From: Uliginosibacterium sp.
Lineage (GTDB): Bacteria; Pseudomonadota; Gammaproteobacteria; Burkholderiales; Rhodocyclaceae
Assembly (NCBI GenBank): GCA_016718265.1
Contig: JADKDZ010000017.1
Location: 1 to 26,296 of the forward strand
Reading direction: 5' to 3'
DNA: 26,296 bases
The stretch's first letter is position 1, and each line of letters opens with the position of its first letter. The notes under the pieces are model-generated. The model had not been told where the DNA came from. It worked only from the letters and a program-made list of their open reading frames with translations, and ran no database searches. Below are positions 8,912 through 17,589 of this stretch, piece by piece. The translations under genes were made by a program, and so were the position numbers.

Positions 8912-9016
8912 CCCAAAGTCTCCAGAGCCAACACCCCTTGGAGCCTTGCCATGACAAAACGTTCACCGCAGAATGCGGACTTCGGTAGATTTTTCTACAG
9001 CCTCGTTAGGCACACC

Positions 9017-9493
9017 GTGTTCATTGGCATCGCAAACTCAATGCAGGGCAACAAGGCTATTGCTGCTGTATTGCTGCTCTACTACCACTTGTTGCGGGAG
9101 GGAGGCATTACCCATGATCAAACGATCTATGTCGACCCCGAGGATTTCAATGCATTTGAGTATGTGAAGGTTGAAGTCGATCCTGATCAGAGGAGTGAGA
9201 TCAATCAAGATCTCCTTCGCCGCGGCGCGGTCATTGCTCTGTTGTGTGAGCTGAATGACATGATTACCGAGTACGAGGATGACTACCTGTCACAGCCATT
9301 CACCACAAAAATCTTCGAGGCTCTTGGAAAAGAGGCGTCCGAAGCTGTGCCAGAAGTACCCATGATCATTGAAACAGTTCGCACAAGCGAGGCGAGTCTT
9401 GATTACGAGGCACTTCAAAGCATGCTCAAAGGAGTGTTCGAAAAATATGTTGTTCGGGAGATAAGTGCCCTTGTCAGCAGCTCCGATGCCTAA
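9017..9493 (+). CDS. Cassette 2: acidic hypothetical protein, about 158 aa
   Basis: The cassette begins at R' GTTAGGC (9005-9011). The in-frame GTG at 9017 is close to the box as in other cassettes; ATG 9041 is an alternative start. The stop TAA is part of the R'' box GCCTAAC (9488-9494), a frequent cassette arrangement. The product has a hydrophobic helical start (AIAAVLLLYYHLLREGG) and then acidic helices (IYVDPEDFNAFEYVKVEVDPDQ; ELNDMITEYEDDY). There is no signal peptide or known motif. Base composition is more AT-rich than the chromosomal genes, as usual for cassettes. Function unknown. Confidence 0.75.
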   Translation: MFIGIANSMQGNKAIAAVLLLYYHLLREGGITHDQTIYVDPEDFNAFEYVKVEVDPDQRSEINQDLLRRGAVIALLCELNDMITEYEDDYLSQPFTTKIFEALGKEASEAVPEVPMIIETVRTSEASLDYEALQSMLKGVFEKYVVREISALVSSSDA

Positions 9494-9494
9494 C
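9488..9494 (+). other. R'' box of attC-3, severed by IS91-like copy A
   Basis: GCCTAAC overlaps the stop codon of cassette 2. The IS91-like element begins at the next base (GAATAAGG). The rest of the attC lies beyond the element at 11941-12029. Confidence 0.85.
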
Positions 9495-9505
9495 GAATAA
9501 GGATA

Positions 9506-9525
9506 GATCGTGCGCAGCCACGATC
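9506..9525 (-). other. oriIS-like hairpin of IS91-like copy A
   Basis: A perfect 7-bp stem GATCGTG/CACGATC with a six-base loop lies 11 bases from the element tip, on the transposase-downstream side. It recurs at 12637-12656 and 23556-23575. In IS91 elements the rolling-circle origin is a hairpin close to the 3' terminus, so the position fits; function is inferred. Confidence 0.6.
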
Positions 9526-9777
9526 TGATCCGTTTGTTGAACAAGCCCGTTCCCTGCGCCGTTTCTGGGCGCCCAGAAAATATCTCTTTTGAAGTTACCC
9601 GCCACGATGCCATCGCCATTTTTCGGGTGGCGGGCGGATGTTTTGCATGGGCCGCACGTGCCGGCAAAGCCGGGTTTTGGGCCTCGACTTGCCGGTTTTA
9701 GCCTGTTTTCAGACGTACGCCATGCTCAGCCTGGGGAAGTGCTGAATGCCGAGTGTGTTGTGAGGATGCGCAGCGTT

Positions 9778-10905
9778 TTACCGGGCGCTTGTTGCCCTCG
9801 CGGTGTGCCTGGGCGGCGGTGTTCGTGGTGGCCCCGATGCCGGGATACGTGTCTTGACGATCTTCATCGCCGCCCCACAACACGGGCACCGCACCGCAGG
9901 ACGTGGCTTGACGCAGTCACTCGCCAGCGTCGGGATGAATTTGAGCAACAGATGCAGCAAGGCGATCAAGTGTTTGCAGTTCGGATGCAGAAAGCCGAAA
10001 TTGCGCGCCCGTCGAAAGCCCTTGGGCAAGACGTGCTGCAAGACAAGCCACAGAAACTCCGGCCCGCTCACCGTGCGCAGCATCATCTTGCCGCTTTGGG
10101 CATCGCGATAGCGGAAAGTGACCTTGCCATCGGCACAGACGACGATGTCCTGCTCTCGGATCACCCCCCGATAGAGATAGCGCCCCAGATAGACCAGCGC
10201 CGATTGGCCATTGCCCACCGATTTGCAGTCGACCACCCAGTCCGCGGGATACGCCGGGGGCAAGTGCAAGCCAGCGGCTTCGAGGGCTGCCAAGAGCTTG
10301 GCCCGAAACACTTTGGCGAGCGCCTTGTGATTGAACAGGTAAGCGCCAGCGGCCTTCTTGCGCTTGGGCTTGGTGCGCCATTGCCGAGTGCGCTGATCAA
10401 TAGCGCCAGCGGGCATTACCAGATGCACATGCGGGTGATAGTCGAGTCGGCGCGTATGCGTGTGCAGCACGGCAATGGCGCCGCTCTCACCGCGTAGCTG
10501 CTTGTCGTTGCGGGCAAAGGTGCGCACCGTCTCCCAGCTACACGTGAGGAGCAGATCGTAGATCAGCGCTGGCGCTGCAGCGGTCAGTGCTCTGAACTGG
10601 GCCGGTACGGTAAAGGTCAGCAGAAAGTACTCGGCGGGCAGTTGGCGCTTGAGCTGACGCTCAAGCCATTGCTGGCTCTCATGATGCTGACAGTGCGGGC
10701 AGTGACGATGGCCACAGGAATGCGGGACGAGTTTCTGGTGCGCACAGCCTGTGTCCGTGCAGCGGCTCAGCATCTTCGGGCTGGCCTGGGTGCGGCACTG
10801 CTTGATCGCAGAAAGTGCCTGCAAGTGTTCGCGACGGATGCGTCCCCCGTAGCGGGCCAGAAAGTCGGCTTCAAAGGTTTCGATGACAGAGGCCAGACGG
10901 ATCAT
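9778..10905 (-). CDS. IS91-like Y2/HUH transposase, copy A (intact)
   Basis: The frame from ATG 10905 (MIRLASVIETFEADF) gives 375 residues. An N-terminal zinc-binding cluster (Cys49, 54, 64, 69, 72; SCGHRHCPHC) is followed by the HUH metal motif HPHVH (157-161) in LDYHPHVHLVMPAGA. The paired tyrosines Y239 and Y243 are in YLGRYLYRG. A C-terminal CPCC pair lies near residue 345. Such enzymes nick single-stranded origins and move the element by rolling-circle replication. The start overlaps the recombinase stop by ATGA, implying translational coupling. This is the only one of the three copies whose reading frame is unbroken; copies B and C lose one G in the RGV codons (GGGGGG versus GGGGG). Confidence 0.9.
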   Translation of the reverse strand: MIRLASVIETFEADFLARYGGRIRREHLQALSAIKQCRTQASPKMLSRCTDTGCAHQKLVPHSCGHRHCPHCQHHESQQWLERQLKRQLPAEYFLLTFTVPAQFRALTAAAPALIYDLLLTCSWETVRTFARNDKQLRGESGAIAVLHTHTRRLDYHPHVHLVMPAGAIDQRTRQWRTKPKRKKAAGAYLFNHKALAKVFRAKLLAALEAAGLHLPPAYPADWVVDCKSVGNGQSALVYLGRYLYRGVIREQDIVVCADGKVTFRYRDAQSGKMMLRTVSGPEFLWLVLQHVLPKGFRRARNFGFLHPNCKHLIALLHLLLKFIPTLASDCVKPRPAVRCPCCGAAMKIVKTRIPASGPPRTPPPRHTARATSAR

Positions 10906-11820
10906 TGCGAGCGCTCCTGCACCGTCCCCAGCGCACCGTAAAACCATCCATCAAGCTGTTGATGCGGTCGATGGCGTGGTGCTTGGTCTGATCGGTCAGG
11001 TGGGTGTAGCGCGCCGTGGTGAGGATGCTGTGGTGGCCGAGGATCTTCTGCACTTCGATCAGATCGACACCCGCTTCGATCAAGTGCGTGGCATAGCTGT
11101 GACGCAGGCTGTGGGGCGAGATCTTTTTTTTAGGCCGCAGGTGGCCACCACTTTGCGCAAGCTGATCTGCACGCCTCCGCGATCAAGTGGTGTTGCCGCC
11201 GTGTGCGCACCCGACAGACCGCCGTGACGGTTGGGGAACAACAACACCGGATTGCGATGGGTTTGCCAGAAACTGCGCAACAGATCGAGCGTCGCCGTGG
11301 GCAGTGGCACAAAGCGATCCCGGTTGCCCTTGGCGTCCCGGATATGCACGCGGGCACGCACTGCATCAAGGTCACCCACCTCAAGGCGCAGCCCTTCCCC
11401 AGACGCAGCCCCCAGGCTGTAGAGGGGTGAAGAAGAACACGCGGTAGCTCAGCACCCGTGTCGCCGCCACGATCCGCTGTACTTCCTCGACCGTCACGAT
11501 GTCCGGCAGGCGCACGCACTTCGGCGGCTTGATCAGCCGGGGCATGACCCAAGGTTTGCGCAAGACGTGTTCGGTGTAGAACTTCAGCCGTACAGATCGA
11601 GTTTGACCGCACTCCACGAATGTGAGGTCAGACGTACGCTGAAATAGTCCAGCAGTTGGGCCTCGGACAAGTCATCAATCCGAAACGAGAAGTGCGCGCC
11701 CAGGCAACGAATCGCACGTGCATACGCGTCAATGGTCTTGGGTTGCAGCCCCTGCAGGCGAAGATGTTTAAGATGCTTCTGGTACTGCTGGGCAAATGGC
11801 TCAGGGAAGTCGCTTTGCAT
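10902..11820 (-). pseudogene. Tyrosine recombinase of IS91-like copy A (frameshifted)
   Basis: This is the same gene as the intact 305-residue recombinase at 14032-14949, but broken into several frames. The breaks are at homopolymers: eight T instead of six near 11123, and altered C and G runs near 11398-11426. A further lost base lies near 11583. Catalytic blocks are still recognisable in separate frames (GHHSILTTARYTHL near the 3' end, NRDRFVPLP in the middle). Because every difference from copies B and C in the broken stretches is a run-length change or single-base indel, read error is a serious alternative to true decay. Confidence 0.8.
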
Positions 11821-11933
11821 GATGGAAGGTCCTCGCGAAATATTGCACAATCACCCCCTCACACACGAAAGGGGATGGACGTGCAGGATATTTCGGCCCG
11901 CAGCAACACGCGAATCCTCCGCGGAGCGGCTCC

Positions 11934-12029
11934 GTTCAACCCGGCAGTCGAGCGGGACAGCCAACAAGCTACGCTTGTTGGTTCCCTCCGTGCTTCGCAC
12001 TCCGGCTGCCCCTCACTTCCACGTTAGGC
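11934..12029 (+). other. attC-3, main part, with element-supplied R'' box
   Basis: GTTCAAC (11934-11940) fits the R'' consensus RYYYAAC but comes with the IS91-like element. It is followed by GAGCGGGACAGCC paired with GGCTGCCCCTCAC, an inner perfect hairpin CCAACAAGC/GCTTGTTGG and a small GTGC/GCAC hairpin. The site ends in R' GTTAGGC (12023-12029). The original R'' is at 9488-9494. Uninterrupted length would be 96 bases. Confidence 0.85.
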
Positions 12030-12036
12030 AAGAAGC

Positions 12037-12624
12037 ATGAGCGATTGGGACTTTCTTCACGACATGCATAACGAAGGCTATAGCTCAGAGCAAATAGCTG
12101 ATGCCGCCGCTTGTGGGTGCAACCCTTGGGAGGTCAATTACATTGATATTGACCGCGAGTGGGTTGATTCCCAGTTTCCAGCCTCCGCGACAGACCAAGC
12201 AAAAAAAACATTCAAGAGTCGAGATGGTTTCCCATACAGCACACTCGAACAAGTGGAGATCTTTCACGATCTGATTGAATGCGCTACGCGTCACTTTGAC
12301 AATACTGGAAGGTACTTGCAAATCTGGGGTGAGCTCGGGGAGATATACGCCGAGATCAAATTTGGCCTCTGCCGTCATGGTTCTCACAAGGAAGGGTCTG
12401 ATGGCACGATTGCAGGAAAACTGGTCGAAGTAAAAACAATTTCCCCAGAAAAAACAAACGATCATGTCCTTGTTAAGAGCCAAGGAAACTTTGAGCAACT
12501 ACTCATCGTTCGTATTGATGAGCAGTTCCAGTTCTCCGGCAAGCTATTTAATCGTAGCGAGCTGAAAGGTGGTTCAGGTAAATTCCTCAGAGGGCAACTC
12601 AAGGATGGTGCCGGCTATGCCTAA
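12037..12624 (+). CDS. Cassette 3: PD-(D/E)XK-nuclease-like protein, 195 aa
   Basis: ATG 12037 is 7 bases after R' GTTAGGC, and the stop TAA lies inside the next R'' box GCCTAAC (12619-12625), so the cassette is complete. The central part has GELGEIYAEIKFGL (about 98-111), then SDGTI with D122, then the strand LVEVKTIS with E131 and K133, then the hydrophobic strand FEQLLIVRI (152-160). This spacing (helix with Glu, D-x8-E-x-K, following strand) is the signature of PD-(D/E)XK nuclease folds found in restriction and DNA-repair enzymes. The N-terminal part (MSDWDFLHDMHNEGYSSEQIADAA) is helical. No methyltransferase partner is adjacent. The nuclease idea is a motif-level inference; a non-catalytic or DUF-type relative is possible. 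Confidence 0.7.
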   Translation: MSDWDFLHDMHNEGYSSEQIADAAACGCNPWEVNYIDIDREWVDSQFPASATDQAKKTFKSRDGFPYSTLEQVEIFHDLIECATRHFDNTGRYLQIWGELGEIYAEIKFGLCRHGSHKEGSDGTIAGKLVEVKTISPEKTNDHVLVKSQGNFEQLLIVRIDEQFQFSGKLFNRSELKGGSGKFLRGQLKDGAGYA

Positions 12625-12625
12625 C
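12619..12625 (+). other. R'' box of attC-4, severed by IS91-like copy B
   Basis: GCCTAAC contains the cassette 3 stop codon. The IS91-like element starts at 12626 with the same GAATAAGG tip as in copies A and C. Confidence 0.85.
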
Positions 12626-12908
12626 GAATAAGGATAGATCGTGCGCAGCCACGATCTGATCCGTTTGTTGAACAAGCCCGTTCCCTGCGCCGTTTCTGGG
12701 CGCCCAGAAAATATCTCTTTTGAAGTTACCCGCCACGATGCCATCGCCATTTTTCGGGTGGCGGGCGGATGTTTTGCATGGGCCGCACGTGCCGGCAAAG
12801 CCGGGTTTTGGGCCTCGACTTGCCGGTTTTAGCCTGTTTTCAGACGTACGCCATGCTCAGCCTGGGGAAGTGCTGAATGCCGAGTGTGTTGTGAGGATGC
12901 CCAGCGTT

Positions 12909-14035
12909 TTACCGGGCGCTTGTTGCCCTCGCGGTGTGCACGGGCGGCGGTGTTCGTGGTGGCCCCGATGCCGGGATACGTGTCTTGACGATCTTCATCG
13001 CCGCCCCACAACACGGGCACCGCACCGCAGGACGTGGCTTGACGCAGTCACTCGCCAGCGTCGGGATGAATTTGAGCAACAGATGCAGCAAGGCGATCAA
13101 GTGTTTGCAGTTCGGATGCAGAAAGCCGAAATTGCGCGCCCGTCGAAAGCCCTTGGGCAAGACGTGCTGCAAGACAAGCCACAGGAACTCCGGCCCGCTC
13201 ACCGTGCGCAGCATCATATTGCCGCTTTGGGCATCGCGATAGCGGAAAGTGACCTTGCCATCGGCACAGACGACGATGTCCTGCTCGCGGATCACCCCCG
13301 ATAGAGATAGCGCCCCAGATAGACCAGCGCCGATTGGCCATTGCCCACCGACTTGCAGTCGACCACCCAGTCCGCGGGATACGCCGGGGGCAAGTGCAAG
13401 CCAGCGGCTTCGAGGGCTGCCAAGAGCTTGGCCCGAAACACTTTGGCGAGCGCCTTGTGATTGAACAGGTAAGCGCCAGCGGCCTTCTTGCGCTTGGGCT
13501 TGGTGCGCCATTGCCGAGTGCGCTGATCAATAGCGCCAGCGGGCATTACCAGATGCACATGCGGGTGATAGTCGAGTCGGCGCGTATGCGTGTGCAGCAC
13601 GGCAATGGCGCCGCTCTCACCGCGTAGCTGCTTGTCGTTGCGGGCAAAGGTGCGCACCGTCTCCCAGCTACACGTGAGGAGCAGATCGTAGATCAGCGCT
13701 GGCGCTGCAGCGGTCAGTGCTCTGAACTGGGCCGGTACGGTAAAGGTCAGCAGAAAGTACTCGGCCGGCAGTTGGCGCTTGAGCTGACGCTCAAGCCATT
13801 GCTGGCTCTCATGATGCTGACAGTGCGGGCAGTGACGATGGCCACAGGAATGCGGGACGAGTTTCTGGTGCGCACAGCCTGTGTCCGTGCAGCGGCTCAG
13901 CATCTTCGGGCTGGCCTGGGTGCGGCACTGCTTGATCGCAGAAAGTGCCTGCAAGTGTTCGCGACGGATGCGTCCCCCGTAGCGGGCCAGAAAGTCGGCT
14001 TCAAAGGTTTCGATGACAGAGGCCAGACGGATCAT
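12909..14035 (-). pseudogene. IS91-like Y2/HUH transposase, copy B (one frameshift)
   Basis: From ATG 14035 the protein matches copy A through the zinc cluster, HPHVH and the tyrosine pair YLGRY. It then meets a TGA immediately after LYRG at 13292 because a run of six G (coding strand) is shortened to five. The remaining C-terminal part continues in the next frame to 12909. Copy C has the same shortened run, so the change is either inherited between copies B and C or a systematic homopolymer error. Both catalytic motifs lie before the break, but the roughly 130-residue C-terminal part would be lost. Confidence 0.85.
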
Positions 14036-14949
14036 TGCGAGCGCTCCTGCACCGTCCCCCAGCGCACCGTAAAACCATCCATCAAGCTGTTGATGCGGTC
14101 GATGGCGTGGTGCTTGGTCTGATCGGTCAGGTGGGTGTAGCGCGCCGTGGTGAGGATGCTGTGGTGGCCGAGGATCTTCTGCACTTCGATCAGATCGACA
14201 CCCGCTTCGATCAAGTGCGTGGCATAGCTGTGACGCAGGCTGTGGGGCGAGATCTTTTTTAGGCCGCAGGTGGCCACCACTTTGCGCAAGCTGATCTGCA
14301 CGCCTCCGCGATCAAGTGGTGTTGCCGCCGTGTGCGCACCCGACAGACCGCCGTGACGGTTGGGGAACAACAACACCGGATTGCGATGGGTTTGCCAGAA
14401 ACTGCGCAACAGATCGAGCGTCGCCGTGGGCAGTGGCACAAAGCGATCCCGGTTGCCCTTGGCGTCCCGGATATGCACGCGGGCACGCACTGCATCAAGG
14501 TCACCCACCTCAAGGCGCAGCCCTTCCCCCAGACGCAGCCCCAGGCTGTAGAGGGTGAAGAAGAACACGCGGTAGCTCAGCACCCGTGTCGCCGCCACGA
14601 TCCGCTGTACTTCCTCGACCGTCACGATGTCCGGCAGGCGCACGCACTTCGGCGGCTTGATCAGCCGGGGCATGACCCAAGGTTTGCGCAAGACGTGTTC
14701 GGTGTAGAACTTCAAGCCGTACAGATCGAGTTTGACCGCACTCCACGAATGTGAGGTCAGACGTACGCTGAAATAGTCCAGCAGTTGGGCCTCGGACAAG
14801 TCATCAATCCGAAACGAGAAGTGCGCGCCCAGGCAACGAATCGCACGTGCATACGCGTCAATGGTCTTGGGTTGCAGCCCCTGCAGGCGAAGATGTTTAA
14901 GATGCTTCTGGTACTGCTGGGCAAATGGCTCAGGGAAGTCGCTTTGCAT
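14032..14949 (-). CDS. Tyrosine recombinase (XerC/D-like), copy B, intact
   Basis: ATG 14949 (MQSDFPEPFAQQYQKHLKHLRL) is chosen because AGGACC precedes it at ribosome-site distance; a start 10 codons upstream is possible. The 305-residue product has an N-terminal SAM-like core-binding domain (about 10-90). The full catalytic set follows: R139 (GLRLGEG), K164 (AKGNRDR), H236 and R239 (SPHSLRHSYATH), H262 (LGHHS) and nucleophile Y271 (TTARYTHL). It is not an integron integrase, because the extra helix region between patches II and III typical of IntI is not evident. Its stop overlaps the transposase start (ATGA). Its role in an HUH element is unclear; resolving co-integrates or choosing attC targets are possibilities. 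Confidence 0.9.
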   Translation of the reverse strand: MQSDFPEPFAQQYQKHLKHLRLQGLQPKTIDAYARAIRCLGAHFSFRIDDLSEAQLLDYFSVRLTSHSWSAVKLDLYGLKFYTEHVLRKPWVMPRLIKPPKCVRLPDIVTVEEVQRIVAATRVLSYRVFFFTLYSLGLRLGEGLRLEVGDLDAVRARVHIRDAKGNRDRFVPLPTATLDLLRSFWQTHRNPVLLFPNRHGGLSGAHTAATPLDRGGVQISLRKVVATCGLKKISPHSLRHSYATHLIEAGVDLIEVQKILGHHSILTTARYTHLTDQTKHHAIDRINSLMDGFTVRWGTVQERSQ

Positions 14950-15061
14950 GATGGAAGGTCCTCGCGAAATATTGCACAATCACCCCCTCACACACGAGGG
15001 GGATGGACGTGCAGGATATTTCGGCCCGCAGCAACACGCGAATCCTCCGCGGAGCGGCTTC

Positions 15062-15156
15062 GTTCAACCATTCCGTCGAGAGGGACCGCCCACAAGCTGC
15101 GCTTGCGGGTTCCCTTCGCGGCTTCGCCGCTACGGCGGCCCCTCACGTCAAACGTT
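15062..15156 (+). other. attC-4, middle part, between two insertions
   Basis: The element-supplied GTTCAAC (15062-15068) is followed by an attC body almost identical to attC-2: GAGAGGGACCGCC paired with GGCGGCCCCTCAC and an inner CAAGC/GCTTG hairpin. It ends at AACGTT (15151-15156), where the IS1182-like copy 2 starts. The true R'' lies at 12619-12625 and the rest of R' (GTTATGC) at 16974-16980, so one attC is split into three pieces by two elements. Confidence 0.88.
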
Positions 15157-16973
15157 GAAGCTGTAGAAAAACCCGTTTTTCATCCAAAACTCAGCCGAAA
15201 AAATGGCGCATCTGTTTGGATGCGCCATTTGTTTTAGATAATCTGGTTTTGTCACGGGCGTCGGCTGTCGGCCCGTAGATCGTTCATGAGCCACAGGCTT
15301 GGAAATAGAGGTTTTTCCGCCCTTTCTGCCTACTGCCCGTAGCCGTGATGCGCGAGTTTTTCGATGTTGTGCACGAGGCAGTAGAGTTTCCACTGCGTGT
15401 CGACTTTCTGCTGCCCGCGCAGGGTGAATCGGTTGAGCTGTTTGTTGTGCCGGAGGTTGCCGAAAACCGGTTCGACGGTGGCAAAGCGTTGGCCATATCT
15501 TCGTTTGCCGTCTTCGCTGTCGATGGCGCGTTTCATCTTGTCGGTGAAACTCTCTGCCGCAGGATCGACCCTGCCACGGTTGAAGCACACTTGGCGCACG
15601 AGTGTCTTGTCAGGATGACGCAGACATTTGTCGCGCTGCGTGCAGTGGGCGCAGTCACGCTGAGCACCGGTGAATTTGATGAAGAGCCGGCCATTGATCG
15701 TGCAGTTCGCACCGTTCTGGTAGAGCGATTTTCCGGCTGGGCAAATGCAGGTGCCGGTCTCGGTGTTCCAGTTGAAGTCGCTGGGTTTGTAACGTTGGCC
15801 GGGTGTGCTGGCCTTGGGTTTTGATTTTGATTTGTCATGTAGCGGATGCGGCTTGTCTTTGTGGCGGGCCTGATCTTTGAAACGCTCATCGCGCTGGCGC
15901 ATGCCGCTGTCGGCGATCCAGCGCTTCAATGTTCTGCGCGGCCAGTGCTTTGAGGTTGGCCTCACTGTGATAGCCGGCGTCTGCCGTATAGAGCGTGTCG
16001 GGCGTGGCATGGCGCTGGGTGGCTTGAACCACGCCAAGTAGCAGCTCCTGTTCGCTACCGGTGCCATGTGCCTGGGCGTCAACAATGATCTGGTGGGCTG
16101 CATCGAGCGGCAACGCCACAGTAGCCCTGAATGACGCCCTTGCTGGTCGCCATCTTCGCGCTCTCGCCATCGGTGCGATTAGAGAGGCGTACGCTGCCTC
16201 GCTTGCCGACTCCCTTTCTATCCTCGGGATTGTCCTTGAGCCAGGCGCGCAGATCGGCGGCTTCTTTGCGCAGACTGGCCAGACGCTCCGATGCTTTAGC
16301 CTCCAGTGTGGCCTCGACCTGCGTGTCGGCTGCAAGATCATTGACGCGGTGGCGCTCGATCATCTTGCGTGCCGCCTCTTCAAGCTTGGTGGCCTGTTTG
16401 TCGAAGTCCGCTCGTGTGCCGCTCCTGGCTTTGGACGCATTCGAAGGCAGCTTGACGCCATCGATGGCAAACATCTGCCGTCCGATCAGCCCCTGCTGGT
16501 TGCACAGGAACAGAACCTGCGCGAAGGTGAGGCTACTTCTCAGGCCCAGACTGGAGACGAAGGCAGCCAGCGTCGTGAAGTGCGGCGCGGTGTCGCCCGA
16601 CAAGGCGATAAAGTGACGTGCTCGCGGCACAGGCGTTCCATGCCACGAGAGCTGACCACGCCTTCAGCGTAGGCACACAGGATCACTTTTTGAGCAGCAT
16701 GCCGGGTGGCAGCGCCGGGGCGCCACGGAGTCGTTGTGGTAACGGGCATCGAAGCCAGACAGATCAAAGTCCTGATCGAGCAGGTGATGCACCGCATGGG
16801 CAAAGCTGCCCGGCAGGAGTTGCTTCTCCAGATCCACCGCGAGAAAGCGCGGGCTGGTATCGATGTGTTTGTAACGCGCCATCCCAAAGTCTCCAGAGCC
16901 AACACCCTTGGAGCCTTGCCATGACAAAACGTTCTCGCAGAATGCGGACTTCGGTAGATTTTTCTACAGCCTC
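15157..16973 (-). mobile_element. IS1182-like element, copy 2 (in R' of attC-4)
   Basis: The 1817-base copy has the same GAAGCTGTAG / CTACAGCCTC ends and flanking GTT repeats as copy 1. It carries the terminator-like hairpin at 15201-15235. The right flank is GTTATGC rather than GTTAGGC, showing that variation in the last bases of R' does not matter for insertion. Confidence 0.88.
15330..16882 (-). pseudogene. IS1182-family DDE transposase, copy 2 (several frameshifts)
   Basis: The same protein as copy 1 is spread over at least four frames from ATG 16882 to the stop at 15330. Breaks include an extra TT near 16687, a lost base near 16613, changes near 16529-16541, a lost C/G near 16106 and an extra C near 15918. 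FAIDGVKLP, YTADAGYH and VEPVFGNLRH are all present, so the catalytic residues are unmutated. Most differences are single-base indels. Confidence 0.82.
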
Positions 16974-16980
16974 GTTATGC
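16974..16980 (+). other. R' box of attC-4 / start of cassette 4
   Basis: GTTATGC is the exact reverse complement of the R'' box GCATAAC at 17590-17596. In integrons the R' at the start of a cassette and the R'' of that cassette's own attC pair in this way, so the two boxes delimit one original cassette. Confidence 0.8.
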
Positions 16981-17003
16981 ATTGAGAGAAGGAGCCTGCC
17001 GCC

Positions 17004-17589
17004 GTGCTTGAAAGATCCGAATTTCGCTCTGGGATATCTTCTCGTTTTTTCTAACGGGGTTCTTGGCGATTGCTATAGCAGCCGTCTTCGCAATTGCATC
17101 GGGCGACATATCGGCCGGTTCGTTGATCGCGCAGATCAATGGGCTAAACGCACCCATAATGTTGGTGGCTATTCCACTCGCCTTTTACTCTGTTTGGCAT
17201 GCTCATTGAGCCGTTTGCGAACTACGCTGACCAAACGATTCTTGCCCCCGTGTTGAAACGCGTTATCCCACGGAAGGAGAAACACGGGGGAAGAAGAGTT
17301 GCTGGCTAGAAATCAGCGCCAAGTATCTAGGATCTTTGTCTGGGCGCATTCTTAGCCCATACGCCATCTGCAAGGAGTACGTTGAGACCAAGCAGCTCAG
17401 CACAACCTTCATGGTCTATCTTTCACGCTACGGTTTTTATCGCAATTGCGTTTTCCTTGCCCTAGTTTCGGCGATTGCGTCACTCGTGGTCTTTCGCTTC
17501 TGGTGGGAGGGGTGTGTTTCAGCTACATGGCTCCGGCTGTATACCGGGCTTTCTTGATAGACAAGCTGAACTGGTGTGGTAGCCATATT
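17004..17589 (+). pseudogene. Cassette 4: membrane protein gene(s), frameshifted
   Basis: A strong ribosome site AGAAGGAG (16987-16994) sits 9 bases before GTG 17004. The reading continues only by changing frame: VLERSEF, then SLWDIFSFFLTGFLAIAIAAVFAIASGD and APIMLVAIPLAFYS (two hydrophobic helices). Next come GMLIEPFANYADQTILAPVLKRVIPRKEKHGG, and, in another frame, YLGSLSGRILSPYAICKEYVETKQLSTTFMVYLSRYGFYRNCVFLALVSAIASLVV. A last shift gives GGVCFSYMAPAVYRAFLIDKLNWCGSHIA, whose stop TAA lies in the R'' box GCATAAC. The original was probably one or two membrane proteins filling the cassette. Whether the shifts are real or sequence errors cannot be told. I do not recognise a functional family. 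Confidence 0.6.

Larger units (their letters stand above)
7184..9004 (-). mobile_element. IS1182-like element, copy 1 (in R' of attC-2)
   Basis: The element is 1821 bases, bounded by imperfect inverted repeats: the left end is GAAGCTGTAGAAAAA, and the right end read in reverse is GAGGCTGTAGAAAAA. GTT flanks both sides (or CGTT if the duplication is counted as four bases). One transposase gene lies on the minus strand, antiparallel to the cassettes. The left end carries a 12-bp perfect hairpin followed by GTTTT. The same ends recur at 15157-16973, 17652-19469 and, right end only, 22985. Confidence 0.88.
9495..11940 (-). mobile_element. IS91-like element with tyrosine recombinase, copy A
   Basis: The 2446-base element is nearly identical to copies at 12626-15068 and 23545-25980. 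It is bounded on the left by GCCTAAC and GAATAAGG and on the right by CGGCTCC and GTTCAAC, after which the copies diverge. It has no terminal inverted repeats. Two minus-strand genes, a tyrosine recombinase then a Y2 transposase, overlap by ATGA. Downstream of the transposase, at the left end, is a hairpin GATCGTG/CACGATC (9506-9525), which fits an IS91-type oriIS about 11 bases from the tip. The tip abuts GTTAGGC on the transposase strand. Whether AAC at the right junction belongs to the element or is a 3-base duplication cannot be decided. Confidence 0.85.
12626..15068 (-). mobile_element. IS91-like element with tyrosine recombinase, copy B (in R'' of attC-4)
   Basis: The 2443-base element has the same tips as copy A and the oriIS-like hairpin at 12637-12656. 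The right part contains a perfect hairpin CCCCCTC/GAGGGGG (14983-15002) upstream of the recombinase, and a CTCCGCGGAG palindrome shortly before the right tip. Its right flank is the body of an attC nearly identical to attC-2, which fixes the insertion point: GCCTAAC and CATTCC are the two halves of the original sequence. Confidence 0.88.

Noticed and set aside
13280..13310. Possible programmed frameshift at the G5/G6 run after LYRG in the IS91-like transposase
   Set aside because: Copy A reads straight through with six G, and many other homopolymer differences exist between copies, so run-length error or mutation is the simpler reading.
14032..14949. The tyrosine recombinase as the missing integron integrase
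   Set aside because: It lies inside a repeated IS91-like element, is coupled to its transposase, and lacks an evident IntI-specific extra domain.
9495..15068. Copies A and B of the IS91-like element bracketing cassette 3 as a composite transposon
   Set aside because: Each copy sits in its own attC at the same relative position, and the intervening DNA is a complete cassette with matching R' and R'' boxes; independent targeted insertion explains the layout better.
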